Shown: positions 1 through 8,900, counted from the stretch's first letter. The stretch is 64,000 nt of DNA from Lysobacter soli (GCF_003382285.1 NZ_QTJR01000002.1:1-64000); one strand, 5' to 3'. Numbers and translations are program-made. Notes: generated by a model not told the origin, from the letters alone.

Positions 1-1
1 T

Positions 2-481
2 GCCGCGATCCGCGCCGCGGGCTACCCGATTCCGATCTCGCCTGTCATCGGCTGGACTGGCGTGGCGAACGTGCTGCTGGCGCCGTTCGGCGCGTTCGCG
101 CTCAACCTGGCCGCGATCACCGCCGCGATCTGCATGGGTCGCGAGGCGCATGAGGATCCTGCGCGCCGCTACGTGGCATCGGTCGCGGCCGGCGTGTTCT
201 ACATCGTGGTCGGCTTGTCGGGCGCCACGGTGGTCGCGCTCTTCGCGGCGTTTCCGAAGGAGCTGATCGTGGCGATCGCCGGCATCGCGCTGCTCGGCAC
301 GCTCGGCAGCAGTCTTGCCGCTGCGTTGCGCGAAGAATCCGAACGCGAGGCCGCGCTCGTGACCTTCCTGGTCACGGCGTCGGGCCTGTCGCTGTGGGGC
401 ATCGGCTCGGCGTTCTGGGGCATCGTCGCGGGTGTCATCACGATGGTGGCGTTGATGCGGCCCAAGCCCGCGCGGCCCTGA
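2..481 (+). CDS. benE: BenE-family benzoate/H+ symporter, C-terminal part (5' end outside window)
   Basis: The open frame runs in from the left edge. An internal GTG at 62 exists, but coding similarity continues upstream of it, so this is the 3' part of a longer gene. The roughly 159 visible residues contain hydrophobic segments and the family-typical stretches PVIGWTGVANVLLAPFGAF, ICMGREAHEDPARRY and GIALLGTLGSSLAAAL of BenE inner-membrane transporters, which import benzoate with protons. Full-length members are about 390-400 residues, so over half is missing here. No aromatic-degradation gene is visible downstream, so the substrate is inferred from family only. Confidence 0.8.
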   Translation, partial: AAIRAAGYPIPISPVIGWTGVANVLLAPFGAFALNLAAITAAICMGREAHEDPARRYVASVAAGVFYIVVGLSGATVVALFAAFPKELIVAIAGIALLGTLGSSLAAALREESEREAALVTFLVTASGLSLWGIGSAFWGIVAGVITMVALMRPKPARP

Positions 482-832
482 GCGCGGGAAAGAAGCCGGA
501 AGCACCGCCATCCCGGCGAAAGCCGGGACCCAGGCCTGCAACGTGCGGGCACGCTGGAAGCGGTGAACCATCCATCGTCATTCCAGCAAACGCTCGAATC
601 CATTTTGTCTCTGCATCTGATGCAACACGCAACAGCGAAGCGGAGGCGGCGGGCACCGCCTGCTCACAAAACTGAAAGATCAGCCGCACGGCAGACGAGG
701 TCGCCCGACTTCACCGCATTGCCCGGAGCTTCGGCATGTGCCCTCACGCCGCCATGACCCGGCCCGGTGCATGAGTAAGGCCGATTCACGAGATACAGGG
801 CGCCGGCATGCCCGACGCTAGCCACCGCGACC
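482..832. repeat. Intergenic region with REP-like hairpins
   Basis: No gene is seen in this 351-bp gap. At 511-537 lies TCCCGGCGAAAGCCGGGA followed by CCCAGGCCTG, a hairpin of the family that recurs at about 51559, 51891, 59501 and 59570. At about 568-594 is a degenerate copy of the second family (GTCATTCCAGC...GAATCCA) seen at 51491 and 51824. The first copy may also act as a terminator for the benE-like gene. Short open frames in the gap lack Shine-Dalgarno sites and look spurious. Confidence 0.6.
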
Positions 833-2356
833 ATGGACAACTCGAACGGACACGGCTGGCGGCGATGGGCCGTGGCGGTGGGTGCGGTCCTCATCGCCTG
901 CCTCGCGCGCGCGGTGCTATGGCCGGACCTTTTCCGCGAAGCGACGTTCATGCCGCTGTTCGGCGCCGTCCTGCTGTCCGCGTGGTACGGCGGCCTCGGG
1001 CCCGGGCTGTTGGCCGTGGCGCTCGGTGCGGCTTTCATGGCGTGGACCATCTTCCCGCCGCTCGAGAACTTCGCCGTCTCAGATCCCAGAAGCCAGCTGG
1101 GAATGGCCTTGTACCTCGCGTTTGGTACGGGCATCTGCCTTGCGTGCCACTCGCTGCATGCGTCGCGACGACGCCAGCGCGTGGTTCAGGCCGCGCTGCA
1201 CGAGGTCAAATTGCGTGAGGCGATGACGGTGGCCGAGACGGCGCAGCTCGCGGCGGAGGCGCAACGCAAGGATCGTTTTCTCGCAACGCTCGCGCACGAG
1301 CTGCGCAACCCGCTCGCGCCGGTGCGATACGCGGTGGAGATCGCGCGGCGCAATCCCGCCTACGCGTCCGATGCGCTTGCGACGATCGACCGCCAGGTCG
1401 ACCACCTGAGCCGGCTCGTCGAAGACCTCATGGACGTCAGCCGCATCGCGCGCGATCGCCTGGAACTGCGTACCGGCATCGTGCGTGCGGAGGACGTGCT
1501 CGCGGTCTCGCTCGAAACCGCGCGCCCGGTCATCGAAGGCGCCCGGCATCGGCTGGACATCGTCGAGCCCGATCGGAGATGGGCGCTGGAAGGCGATCTC
1601 GTGCGAGTCGCGCAAGCCATCACCAATCTGCTCAACAACGCGGCGAAGTTCACCCCGCCGGACGGCACCATCCGCGTGGAAGTGACCGCGGACGATGCGA
1701 CGCTGTCGTTCACCGTGACGGACAACGGCGTGGGGATCGACGCGAACGACATCGAACGCCTGATGCAGCCGTTCGAGCAGGGCGTCCCGCCGCCGCACAT
1801 GGCATCGTCGGGACTGGGCATCGGGCTGGCGCTTTCGCGCCAGATCGCGCAGCTCCACGGCGGTTCGCTCGTGCTGGAACGCGGGCCCGATGGCACCGGC
1901 ACCCGCGCGACACTTCGCCTGCCGCGTGCGAGCGACGTGGCGCCTGCCGTCGATCCGGCGCTCCCTGCGCGAAGCAGTGAAGCGATCAGCGTCCTCGTTG
2001 CCGACGACAACGCCGATGCCGCCACCACGCTGCGGCTCATGCTCGAGCTCGAAGGGCATACGGTGCATGTGGCCAGCGACGGTGAAGAAGCGTGCCAGCT
2101 TGCCGAGGCGGTGCGTCCGGCCGCGGCGTTCATCGACCTCGGCATGCCGCGCCGCGATGGCCTGCAGGTGTGCGGCTGGATTCGCGGCCGACCCTGGTCG
2201 CGCCGCACGCGGCTGATCGCGCTCACTGGATGGGGACAGGCGTCGGACTTCGAGCGCACGCGGCGTGCAGGGTTCGATGCGCATCTGGTGAAGCCCGTCG
2301 ATTCGGACACGATCATGCGGGCGCTGCGCGGCGAGGACCGTTCTGCGGCAAATTGA
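833..2356 (+). CDS. Hybrid sensor histidine kinase with DUF4118-like membrane domain and C-terminal receiver
   Basis: 507 residues. Three to four hydrophobic segments lie in residues 12-107 and resemble the DUF4118 membrane domain of KdpD-type kinases. A short linker follows, then a HisKA domain with the H-box FLATLAHELRNPL (phospho-accepting His about 155). The HATPase domain shows NLLNNAAKF, DNGVGI and GLGIGLAL. The last 120 residues form a receiver with acidic DD, the phospho-acceptor Asp in FIDLGMP and Lys in HLVKPVD. This architecture autophosphorylates and passes phosphate internally, and an Hpt or output partner would be needed. No response regulator is adjacent. The start has only a weak ribosome site. 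The signal sensed is unknown. Confidence 0.9.
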   Translation: MDNSNGHGWRRWAVAVGAVLIACLARAVLWPDLFREATFMPLFGAVLLSAWYGGLGPGLLAVALGAAFMAWTIFPPLENFAVSDPRSQLGMALYLAFGTGICLACHSLHASRRRQRVVQAALHEVKLREAMTVAETAQLAAEAQRKDRFLATLAHELRNPLAPVRYAVEIARRNPAYASDALATIDRQVDHLSRLVEDLMDVSRIARDRLELRTGIVRAEDVLAVSLETARPVIEGARHRLDIVEPDRRWALEGDLVRVAQAITNLLNNAAKFTPPDGTIRVEVTADDATLSFTVTDNGVGIDANDIERLMQPFEQGVPPPHMASSGLGIGLALSRQIAQLHGGSLVLERGPDGTGTRATLRLPRASDVAPAVDPALPARSSEAISVLVADDNADAATTLRLMLELEGHTVHVASDGEEACQLAEAVRPAAAFIDLGMPRRDGLQVCGWIRGRPWSRRTRLIALTGWGQASDFERTRRAGFDAHLVKPVDSDTIMRALRGEDRSAAN

Positions 2357-2513
2357 GCGCGCGTTGCACGGTTGGTCACGGGAACTTGCTGGCGTGCTGG
2401 CGACGCAACGCGAACGGGCCGAGCGGGGCGTCGAGCTACCGCCATGAAGCGGACGCCCTGCGGGGCGATAGCCGCGATGCTAATGTCCGCTACCGACCGC
2501 GGATATCAAGCCG

Positions 2514-2987
2514 ATGAAGTGCGCGACCGCCCTCGTGGCTCTGTTGCTTGTGACCATTTCGGCTGACGTCCTTGCCGCTACCTCGGGACGCGATGACGCG
2601 CTGTGCGGAGAACTAGGGGAGTTCCTGGCATCGGTCCTTCCAGATGAGCAGCGCGCCATCACGCTTCACACCTATTGGGGCGCCAAGGAGGAGGGCGACA
2701 GGATTGTCATCGCCTCCAGAAGTTGCGAACACGACGACTACGAACCGGGGAAGAAGCTGTGCGCCTATCTGATGGAAAACAGCTCAACCGAGTTCCCGGG
2801 TTACAACACCCAGCGGGTTCTCGCCTGTCTGGCCCCACCGGGACTCCCAGGCGATCTCACGATCAGCAGCGGTTCCTTCTCGACCGACTATGGCTCGCCT
2901 GGTCGCGGTGCGCTGGTTGACATAGAGCTGAGCCCCGGCAAAGAGCCAGGTGGCATGACATTGCGCCTCAAGGCAGATGGTTACTGA
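2514..2987 (+). CDS. Hypothetical secreted protein
   Basis: 157 residues with a clear Sec signal peptide (MKCATALVALLLVTISADVLA, cleavage near residue 21). The mature part has several Cys (CGELG, SCEHDDYE, KKLCAYLM, LACLAPP), suggesting disulfides in the periplasm. I do not recognise the family. The gene is a single cistron between a kinase and a convergent Sel1-type gene. Its G+C is lower than its neighbours, which may indicate recent acquisition, but this is only an impression. Confidence 0.7.
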   Translation: MKCATALVALLLVTISADVLAATSGRDDALCGELGEFLASVLPDEQRAITLHTYWGAKEEGDRIVIASRSCEHDDYEPGKKLCAYLMENSSTEFPGYNTQRVLACLAPPGLPGDLTISSGSFSTDYGSPGRGALVDIELSPGKEPGGMTLRLKADGY

Positions 2988-3063
2988 TCGGCTGCAAGGC
3001 CAAACGTACGCTCCAGCCGCGCGCAGCATCCGGAGCCTCGGCTCCGGATGCAATCAATAGCGG

Positions 3064-3825
3064 CTACTTCGACTTCTTCATCGGCGAAACCGGTCCGACG
3101 GCGGTCGAGCCGATACCGTCGAGCAGCGCATCCTGCTCCTTCCAGTAAACGTCGAAGTTGACGCCGCCGGTGCGCCCGTAGACCTGCTCGGGCGTCACCG
3201 CGTCGGCGATCATGTAGGCACCCGCGTTTGCGCCGATTTCGGGCATGAAAATGCCATTCAGAGGCTTGCCCGCGATTTCCATCATCTGGTTGCGGTAGCC
3301 CAGGCGACTGCCGGTCATGTCGCGGGCGAACGCACGCATCAGGCCTTCGGCACGCGGCTTTGCAACCTCGTCGCCATAACGAGCGTAGAAGTCGCTTCCA
3401 AGCGCGAGTGCGCGTGCCTGCTCGGCGGGGGTCATCAGCGACCACATCTTCTCGCGGATGAGGAGCAGCGTCCGACTGCCCCGTTCGGCCGCCAGGTCGG
3501 CCCAGACGTACGCCTGCGCGCGATCCTCCGCCACGCCGGCTCCGTGCCAGTACATCAGGCTCAGGTAGTGCTGCGAATACTTGTCCGCATACCGGGCGGC
3601 CGTCATGAAATGACCGATGGCGTCCTCGCCGTCTCCCCTCAGGTAGGACTTCAGGCCGAACACGCGCTGCAGTTCGTTCGGCTTGTCCTTGGACGCCATG
3701 ACGACGGCGTCGAGCTCCATGAAATTCTTTTCGCTGAGCCGCAGGTCCTGTCCTGGGCCGCTGTGCGCACCTGCCGTACCTACCGCGAGCAACATCGCCA
3801 GAACCAACACGTTTCCATGGATCAT
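3064..3825 (-). CDS. Secreted Sel1/TPR-like repeat protein
   Basis: About 253 residues. The start chosen is the ATG at 3825, which has AGGGAG nine bases upstream; an ATG at 3834 abuts that site and the open frame runs further to 4347, but without a ribosome site. The N terminus is a signal peptide (MIHGNVLVLAMLLAVGTAGA). A Sel1-like helical repeat follows (AIGHFMTAARYADKYSQHYL, YWHGAGVAEDRAQAYVWADL), typical of envelope scaffolding proteins that bind partners rather than catalyse. The C-terminal 100 residues are not recognised. The gene is convergent with the secreted protein ending at 2987. Function is inferred as protein-protein interaction. Confidence 0.7.
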   Translation of the reverse strand: MIHGNVLVLAMLLAVGTAGAHSGPGQDLRLSEKNFMELDAVVMASKDKPNELQRVFGLKSYLRGDGEDAIGHFMTAARYADKYSQHYLSLMYWHGAGVAEDRAQAYVWADLAAERGSRTLLLIREKMWSLMTPAEQARALALGSDFYARYGDEVAKPRAEGLMRAFARDMTGSRLGYRNQMMEIAGKPLNGIFMPEIGANAGAYMIADAVTPEQVYGRTGGVNFDVYWKEQDALLDGIGSTAVGPVSPMKKSK

Positions 3826-4192
3826 CACTGCCATCTCCCTGTGCACGATGAGTGGTGTCGTTCGTCCCCGGGACGTGCGCAACGAAGCGCAAGCGCGCGA
3901 AGGCGGCAGGTCCCGCCAGAACCCTACCGGCTCCCCGGGCGCACCGCAAACGTGCGCTCTCCACCCGCCACAGCGCACGCGCGCGGAAGATGCCCGCGTC
4001 CGCTTTCGAACAAGGCAGAGCCCGTTATCGCGGCCGAACCGTCGACGGCATGGTCGGCGCGATGCGGCGACGTCGCCGATGCATGGCCGTGCGAGCCGAA
4101 GCCATCCGCCGTCAGCGAAGTGAACGGATCCGCGCCGGACTTCACGGACGAGGGGCGTAGGGTGGGCGGCTCCAAACCAGAGGAGGCGTGCC
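3826..4192. other. Intergenic region between divergent genes
   Basis: This 367-bp gap lies between the divergent starts of the Sel1-like gene and the monooxygenase-fold gene and must hold both promoters. I see no strong sigma-70 pair, no sizeable inverted repeat and no credible small gene. The only clear element is the ribosome site GAGGAG at about 4181-4186 serving the rightward gene. Confidence 0.4.
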
Positions 4193-4495
4193 ATGGTCAA
4201 AGTAGCGCTGCTCGTCCGCCTGGAAGCCAAGCCCGGAAAAGAGAAGGACATGGAGCAGTTCCTGCTGAGCGGCCTTCCGCTGGTCGAGGCGGAGCCCGCC
4301 ACGACGGCATGGTTCGGCATTCGCCTGGGGCCCTCGACGTTCGGCATTTTCGATGCGTTTCCCGATGAGCCGGGTCGTCAGGCGCATCTGGGCGGCAAGG
4401 TGGCCGCTGCCCTCATGGCGAAGGCCGGCGAACTGTTCTCCTCGCCGCCATCGATCGAGAAGGTCGACGTGCTTGCGGCCAAGTTGCCCGGCTGA
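4193..4495 (+). CDS. Antibiotic biosynthesis monooxygenase (ABM)-fold protein
   Basis: 100 residues. The pattern VALLVRLEAKPGKEKDMEQFL, then TTAWFGIRLGPSTFGIFDAF and a final SIEKVDVLAAKLPG matches the dimeric ferredoxin-like ABM family (YgiN-type quinol monooxygenases and related proteins). Family members oxidise or sequester small quinones or polyketides without cofactors, and many homologues have no known substrate. A GAGGAG ribosome site precedes the ATG. It is followed after 31 bases by the TMEM175-like gene and may share its transcript. No biosynthetic genes surround it, so a protective role is more likely than antibiotic synthesis. Confidence 0.75.
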   Translation: MVKVALLVRLEAKPGKEKDMEQFLLSGLPLVEAEPATTAWFGIRLGPSTFGIFDAFPDEPGRQAHLGGKVAAALMAKAGELFSSPPSIEKVDVLAAKLPG

Positions 4496-4526
4496 TAACG
4501 GTCAACAACCAGTCGGCTTCCCGATA

Positions 4527-5228
4527 ATGATTCGCAAGGAAGGCAACAACCAGCACGGCTCGCACACGCACGGTGCCGAGCGCGGGCTCAGTCGGTTCGA
4601 GGGATTCAGCGATGCGGTGTTCGCCATCGCTCTGACGCTTCTGATCGTCGAGATCAAGGTGCCCGGATCGCCCGACGGGCCACAGGGCTACAGCGACCTT
4701 GTCAGTGCAATCGCCGAACAGCGACGCGAATTCCTCGCGCTCGCCCTGTGTTACGTCGTGATCGGTGCCTACTGGATCCAGCACCATTACTCGGGACGGA
4801 TCTACGCGAAGAGCGATCACTGGTTCGGCGTGATCAACCTGCTGTTCCTGCTGGCCATCGTCGTCATTCCGTATCCGGTCCGTGTCTGGTGCTTCCATTA
4901 CGGCACGGACTTCGAGCCGATCGCGTCGGTGATTCTGGTCGCCGGCCTGGCCGTGACCGCCTGCACCTGGATGGCGAAGTGGTTCTACGGCATGCCCGGT
5001 CGCCGCGTGATGGACCAGCGCCTTGCGCCCGATTTCCTCCGGCAGATGACGCGCCGCTACGGCATCGCGACGCTGGTCCAGATCGTCGCGGTTCCCATCG
5101 CGGTCGTGGCGCCACGCGTCGGCGTCGCCGTCGCGCTGTTGTGCATCGCCTTCTTCCTGCTGCCGCAGCCGAAGCCGCGCTACGTGCCCGGCGAGGAGCC
5201 GGACGAGGACGAGAAGTTGAAGGAGTAG
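4527..5228 (+). CDS. TMEM175-family (DUF1211) potassium channel-like membrane protein
   Basis: 233 residues from the ATG at 4527, preceded by a short overlap-free gap from the ABM gene. The defining TMEM175 motif RFEGFSDAVFAIALTLLIVEI is at residues 23-43 (FSD at 27-29). Further membrane segments follow around EFLALALCYVVIGAYWIQHH, LLFLLAIVVIPYPV, ASVILVAGLAV and a final pair near the C terminus, giving about six. Bacterial members are single-repeat proteins that assemble as tetrameric K+-permeable channels. The charged tail PGEEPDEDEKLKE is cytoplasmic. The frame stays open upstream to 4353, but without a ribosome site and overlapping the previous gene. Confidence 0.85.
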   Translation: MIRKEGNNQHGSHTHGAERGLSRFEGFSDAVFAIALTLLIVEIKVPGSPDGPQGYSDLVSAIAEQRREFLALALCYVVIGAYWIQHHYSGRIYAKSDHWFGVINLLFLLAIVVIPYPVRVWCFHYGTDFEPIASVILVAGLAVTACTWMAKWFYGMPGRRVMDQRLAPDFLRQMTRRYGIATLVQIVAVPIAVVAPRVGVAVALLCIAFFLLPQPKPRYVPGEEPDEDEKLKE

Positions 5229-5606
5229 CTGCGCGCGCGAGTCCACGCGCGCCAGCGCCGGCGGTTTGCGCTGCCGGCGAGTAGTCACCCGCCGGCTCCG
5301 CTGCAATGCGCAGGCATCGCAGCGACATGCTGTCGCGACTCGTTGCTCGTGGTGTCGTTCCGAACGATCCCGCAACCGCTGCGCGCGTTGCTGCTGCACA
5401 TCGCGCAACAAAAACCGCCGCGCGCAAGGTGACCATCTGAAGCGACGATGCGGCGAAACGGACTCAAGCATCAGCACAAATTTGCGCATTCCACTCGCGG
5501 CCGCTTATGCACGACGCGAACTTTTCGGAGCGTAGGATCCATCGCTCCAGCACAAGACCCACTCCACTGCTGGCACGTGTCCACGTAGCCCATTCCTGGA
5601 GGTCCC
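5229..5606. other. Intergenic region upstream of the formaldehyde dehydrogenase gene
   Basis: 378 bp with no convincing gene. The left part has GC-rich inverted repeats around 5255-5300 (GCCGGCGG...CCGCCGGC) that could terminate the TMEM175-like transcript. The right part (5460-5606) is more AT-rich and should contain the promoter of the next gene, whose ribosome site GGAGG is at about 5598-5602. I recognise no operator. Confidence 0.4.
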
Positions 5607-6746
5607 ATGCGCGCACTCGTCTATAACGGACCGCGCGACGTCAGCGTCGTCGAGCGGCCGGATCCCACCATCGAAAAGCCCACCGATGCGCTCGTTCGCA
5701 TCACCACCACGAACATCTGCGGCTCCGACCTGCACATGTACGAAGGCCGCACCTCCATGGAGAGCGGCCGCATCCTCGGGCACGAGAACCTGGGTGAAGT
5801 GATCGAAGTCGGCAAGGCGGTCGAACGCGTCAAGAAGGGCGATCGCGTCTGCCTGCCGTTCAATGTGTCGTGCGGTTGCTGCGAGAACTGCGAGCGCGGC
5901 TTCACCGGTGCGTGCATCCGCGCGAATCCCGGTGGCGTGGGCGCCGCGTACGGTTTCGCCGACATGGGCCCGTACGCCGGTGGCCAGGCCGAATACCTGC
6001 GCGTGCCGTACGCGGACTTCAACTGCCTGGTCCTGCCCGAGGACGCGGAGGAGAAGGAAAACGACTACGTGATGCTCGCGGACATCTTCCCGACCGGCTA
6101 TCACGCGACCGAACTCGCCGGCGTGCGGCCGGGCGAGAGCGTGGTCATCTATGGAGCCGGCCCCGTCGGCTTGATGGCGGCGTACTCGGCCACGATCCGC
6201 GGCGCCTACCAGGTGATGGTCGTCGACACCAACAAGGATCGACTTGCGCTCGCCGAGCAGATCGGCGCGATCCCGATCGACGACACCGAGCAGGACGGCG
6301 TGGAACAGGTGCTCGAACTCACCAACGGCCTGGGCGCGGACCGCGGCTGCGAATGCGTCGGCTACCAGTGCTTCAACTGTGCCCAACGCGAAACGCCGGG
6401 CCTGACGATGAACAACCTGGTGAAGGCGGTGAAGGGCACCGGCGGCATCGGCGTGGTCGGCGTGTTCGTTCCGCAGGACCCGGGCGGTGCGACCGATCTC
6501 GCGAAGGAGGGCAAGATCCCGTTCGACATCGGCATGTTCTTCTACAAGGGCCAGCAGATGGCCATCGGCCAGTGCCACGTCAAACGCTACAACCGCTACC
6601 TGATGAACCTCATCCACGCCGACAAGGCGACGCCGTCGTTCGTGATCTCGCACGAGCTGCCCCTGCAGGACGCGCCCGAAGGCTACGAGAACTTCGACGC
6701 GCGCAACGATGGCTGGACGAAGGTCGTGCTCAAGCCCGGCCGCTGA
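5607..6746 (+). CDS. fdhA: Glutathione-independent formaldehyde dehydrogenase (zinc ADH superfamily)
   Basis: 379 residues with a strong GGAGG ribosome site. Catalytic zinc residues are visible as Cys in TTNICGSDLHMYEGR and His-Glu in GHENLGEV. The structural zinc lobe is CGCCENCERGFTGAC. The NAD-binding motif is GAGPVGLMA near residue 186. The long insert around GLGADRGCECVGYQCFNC and the ending PEGYENFDARNDGWTKVVLKP are characteristic of the Pseudomonas-type enzyme that oxidises formaldehyde to formate without glutathione, using tightly bound NAD. It is followed 17 bases later by a Yellow/MRJP-like gene, probably in one transcript. Likely role is aldehyde detoxification. Confidence 0.9.
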   Translation: MRALVYNGPRDVSVVERPDPTIEKPTDALVRITTTNICGSDLHMYEGRTSMESGRILGHENLGEVIEVGKAVERVKKGDRVCLPFNVSCGCCENCERGFTGACIRANPGGVGAAYGFADMGPYAGGQAEYLRVPYADFNCLVLPEDAEEKENDYVMLADIFPTGYHATELAGVRPGESVVIYGAGPVGLMAAYSATIRGAYQVMVVDTNKDRLALAEQIGAIPIDDTEQDGVEQVLELTNGLGADRGCECVGYQCFNCAQRETPGLTMNNLVKAVKGTGGIGVVGVFVPQDPGGATDLAKEGKIPFDIGMFFYKGQQMAIGQCHVKRYNRYLMNLIHADKATPSFVISHELPLQDAPEGYENFDARNDGWTKVVLKPGR

Positions 6747-6763
6747 CTGGAGTGCATACCGAC

Positions 6764-7846
6764 ATGGCGACGACCCGATCAGAGCGTGCCGAATCGACCG
6801 CGCGAGGCCGCGCGCTTTCGGCCATTTCCGACCCGCGCCTGGTGGAAGTCGCGCGCTTCGACCACGAGGTCACCGGCGTCAGCGTGAGCGAGGACGGCCG
6901 CATCGAAGTGTCCGTCGCCGAGTTGCTGCCGGACGGCAGCCTGCGCCCCTATCCGGACGCGCGCTGGAACGAATGGCGCAATGCGAAGAAGAACGCGTTG
7001 TCGCCCGGGGACCGCTGGGTCTGCGTGCAGAGCGTGGTGGCGGACGGCCGCGGCTCGCTCTGGGTGATCGATCCCGCTGCGCCGGCGACGGCGTTCCTCG
7101 TGCAGGGGGGACCGAAGCTGGTGCGCATCGATCTTGCGAGCGACGCGGTCGTGCAGACCATCGCGTTCGACGAGCAGATCGCCCGCGAGGGTTCGTACCT
7201 CAACGACGTGCGCTTCAGCCCGGATGGTCGCCACGCCTACATCACCGATTCGGGCACGCGGGGCGCGCTGGTGATCGTCGACCTCGAAACGGGCCGCGCG
7301 CGGCGCGTGCTCGACGGCCATCCCAGCACGCAGCTGGAGAAGGACGTGGTGGTCACGCATCAAGGGCAGGAAATCCGCCGACCGGACGGCCGCGGCGTGG
7401 AGTTCAGCTCCGATGGCATCGCGCTTTCGCCCGACGGCGAAACGCTTTACTGGCAGGCCGTCACCGGCCGCACGCTGTATCGCATCCCCACGCGCGTGCT
7501 GCACGACGCGTCGCTGTCGGAACACGAGGTGGCCGACGCGGTGGAGATGGTCGGCGAGAACGGTGTCTCCGATGGTCTGTGGATCGATCCACAGGGACGC
7601 ATGTACATCTCGGCGCTGGAGGAAGACGCGATCAAGGTCCGCGACGGCGACCGCGTCGAGGTGCTGCTGCAGGACTCGCGACTGCGATGGCCCGACACCT
7701 TCTCGCAGGGGCCGGACGGCACGATGTACGTCACCGCGTCGCGTATCATGGACAACGCCTGGCACGATCCCGAAGCGCCGGCGCGGCTGTCGACGACGCT
7801 GTTCCGCTTCACGCTGGAGAACCAGAAGGACGCGCGGCGGCACTGA
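6764..7846 (+). CDS. Yellow/MRJP (L-dopachrome tautomerase-related) beta-propeller protein
   Basis: 360 residues from the ATG at 6764; an upstream open frame overlaps fdhA and is rejected. Blades are visible as YLNDVRFSPDGRHAYITDS, GIALSPDGETLYWQAVTGRTL and SDGLWIDPQGRMYISALEED, the pattern of the major royal jelly/Yellow family. Bacterial members resemble SMP-30-type lactonases and mostly have no proven substrate. Unlike many relatives it has no signal peptide, so it appears cytoplasmic. Its position directly behind formaldehyde dehydrogenase suggests it handles a related aldehyde adduct or sugar lactone, but that is inference. Confidence 0.75.
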   Translation: MATTRSERAESTARGRALSAISDPRLVEVARFDHEVTGVSVSEDGRIEVSVAELLPDGSLRPYPDARWNEWRNAKKNALSPGDRWVCVQSVVADGRGSLWVIDPAAPATAFLVQGGPKLVRIDLASDAVVQTIAFDEQIAREGSYLNDVRFSPDGRHAYITDSGTRGALVIVDLETGRARRVLDGHPSTQLEKDVVVTHQGQEIRRPDGRGVEFSSDGIALSPDGETLYWQAVTGRTLYRIPTRVLHDASLSEHEVADAVEMVGENGVSDGLWIDPQGRMYISALEEDAIKVRDGDRVEVLLQDSRLRWPDTFSQGPDGTMYVTASRIMDNAWHDPEAPARLSTTLFRFTLENQKDARRH

Positions 7847-7867
7847 GGCCGCGCGGACGACTCGCCA

Positions 7868-8695
7868 TCACCCGCATTGATTCGTCAACGGCACCTGCAG
7901 GGCCTGCTCATAGGCGCTCGCTGACGCATCGAGGCGTTGGGGCGCGGGCGGGAAGTCGATGCGCACCTTCATTGGTGCCCCGTCCGATTCGCGTATCGTG
8001 CCGAGGCCTTCGAAGGTGCGAAGGCGACGCGTGGTGGCGTCGTAAGTGACCTGCATGCTCGGCGCGACGAAGTCCAGCCAGCTGTCGAGGCTCAGCCGGA
8101 ACCGCACGAGATCGGCCGACGGCGCATCCACGCGCTGCACGCGGATGGGTATCCGCGCATCACGGCTGGGCACGACGAACTGCACGCGCGCCGCCGAACC
8201 GCTTGCGAGCAAGTTCCAGCGCGTACGAACCCAGGCGTCGAAACCCGCGTCGATCACCGTGTCGGCGTCGACCGCTACCGTCCGCTCGCGCACGGGCGCG
8301 GACCTCGATGCACGCCAGTACGCACGACGCGTGCCCGATCCACCCGCGACCCCTTCGCGATAGCCGTCGCGGGCATCGTCGAACTCGAAATCGGGTGCGC
8401 CCGGCAGCGCGGTATCGATCACGCGCTTGCGCGCGAACGCGCGTCCATCGGGACACCGGTACACGACCAGCCGACTGCGTTCCTTGCCGACAGTGCGGAT
8501 CCAGTGCTGCTCCTCGTACAGAAGGCGCCCGGTGCGCAGATCCGTGGCGCGGCCCGTCGTCCGTTCGAGCGTGTTTCCCTCGGCGTGGCTGCTGGCGAAC
8601 AGCAGGAAGGCGAGCACGCACGTACCGCCCGCCATCGCGAACGGCCGTGCGTGTCCGCCGGGGGATGGCCCGCCAGCTTTACCGGTCCGGCTCAT
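7868..8695 (-). CDS. Conserved hypothetical envelope protein downstream of the lipid-modification operon
   Basis: 275 residues from the ATG at 8695. An internal ATG at 8635 would begin directly at the signal peptide (MAGGTCVLAFLLFASSHAEG) and is an alternative start. The mature part has motifs such as YEEQHWIRTVG, LVVYRCPDGRAFARKRV and DFEFDDARDGYREG, then a beta-rich C-terminal half. I do not recognise a named domain. It lies 205 bases downstream of the lipocalin gene on the same strand. A 10-bp motif shared with the operon promoter region sits in that gap (8885-8894), so co-regulation is plausible. Probably periplasmic. Confidence 0.65.
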   Translation of the reverse strand: MSRTGKAGGPSPGGHARPFAMAGGTCVLAFLLFASSHAEGNTLERTTGRATDLRTGRLLYEEQHWIRTVGKERSRLVVYRCPDGRAFARKRVIDTALPGAPDFEFDDARDGYREGVAGGSGTRRAYWRASRSAPVRERTVAVDADTVIDAGFDAWVRTRWNLLASGSAARVQFVVPSRDARIPIRVQRVDAPSADLVRFRLSLDSWLDFVAPSMQVTYDATTRRLRTFEGLGTIRESDGAPMKVRIDFPPAPQRLDASASAYEQALQVPLTNQCG

Positions 8696-8780
8696 GGGAC
8701 CAGGTCTTCACGTGAGCCGTACCGATGGGAATGCCGGCGGTGAACGCCGACACGCCGCCGATGAGCGCTGGAGTGCGCAT
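8679..8780 (-). CDS. Possible 33-residue peptide overlapping the next gene's start
   Basis: An ATG at 8780 preceded by GAGGAA (spacing about 6) opens a 33-codon frame, MRTPALIGGVSAFTAGIPIG and so on, ending in TAA at 8679-8681, 17 bases inside the 275-residue gene. Its ribosome site is better than that of the downstream gene, so it could be a leader peptide that couples translation. It might equally be a relic of a different N terminus in another frame. The hydrophobic start is compatible with a tiny membrane peptide. Evidence is limited to the start signals. Confidence 0.3.
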   Translation of the reverse strand: MRTPALIGGVSAFTAGIPIGTAHVKTWSHEPDR

Positions 8781-8884
8781 GGAATCTTCCTCGTCCGTAG
8801 GGGGCCGCGCGTGGTGCGCGCGGCGATCCCAGCTACTTCCCGCGTGCACCGCGCCGCCAGCGGACAAGCACGCAACCGGGCTCG

Positions 8885-8894
8885 GTAGTTGTAC
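8885..8894. promoter_or_regulatory. 10-bp motif GTAGTTGTAC, copy 2
   Basis: The decamer GTAGTTGTAC (GTACAACTAC on the minus strand) lies just after the lipocalin stop and about 105 bases before the next minus-strand start. The identical decamer is at 16268-16277 upstream of the lipid operon. It is an operator candidate inferred only from this recurrence. Confidence 0.35.
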
Positions 8895-8900
8895 GCAGGA

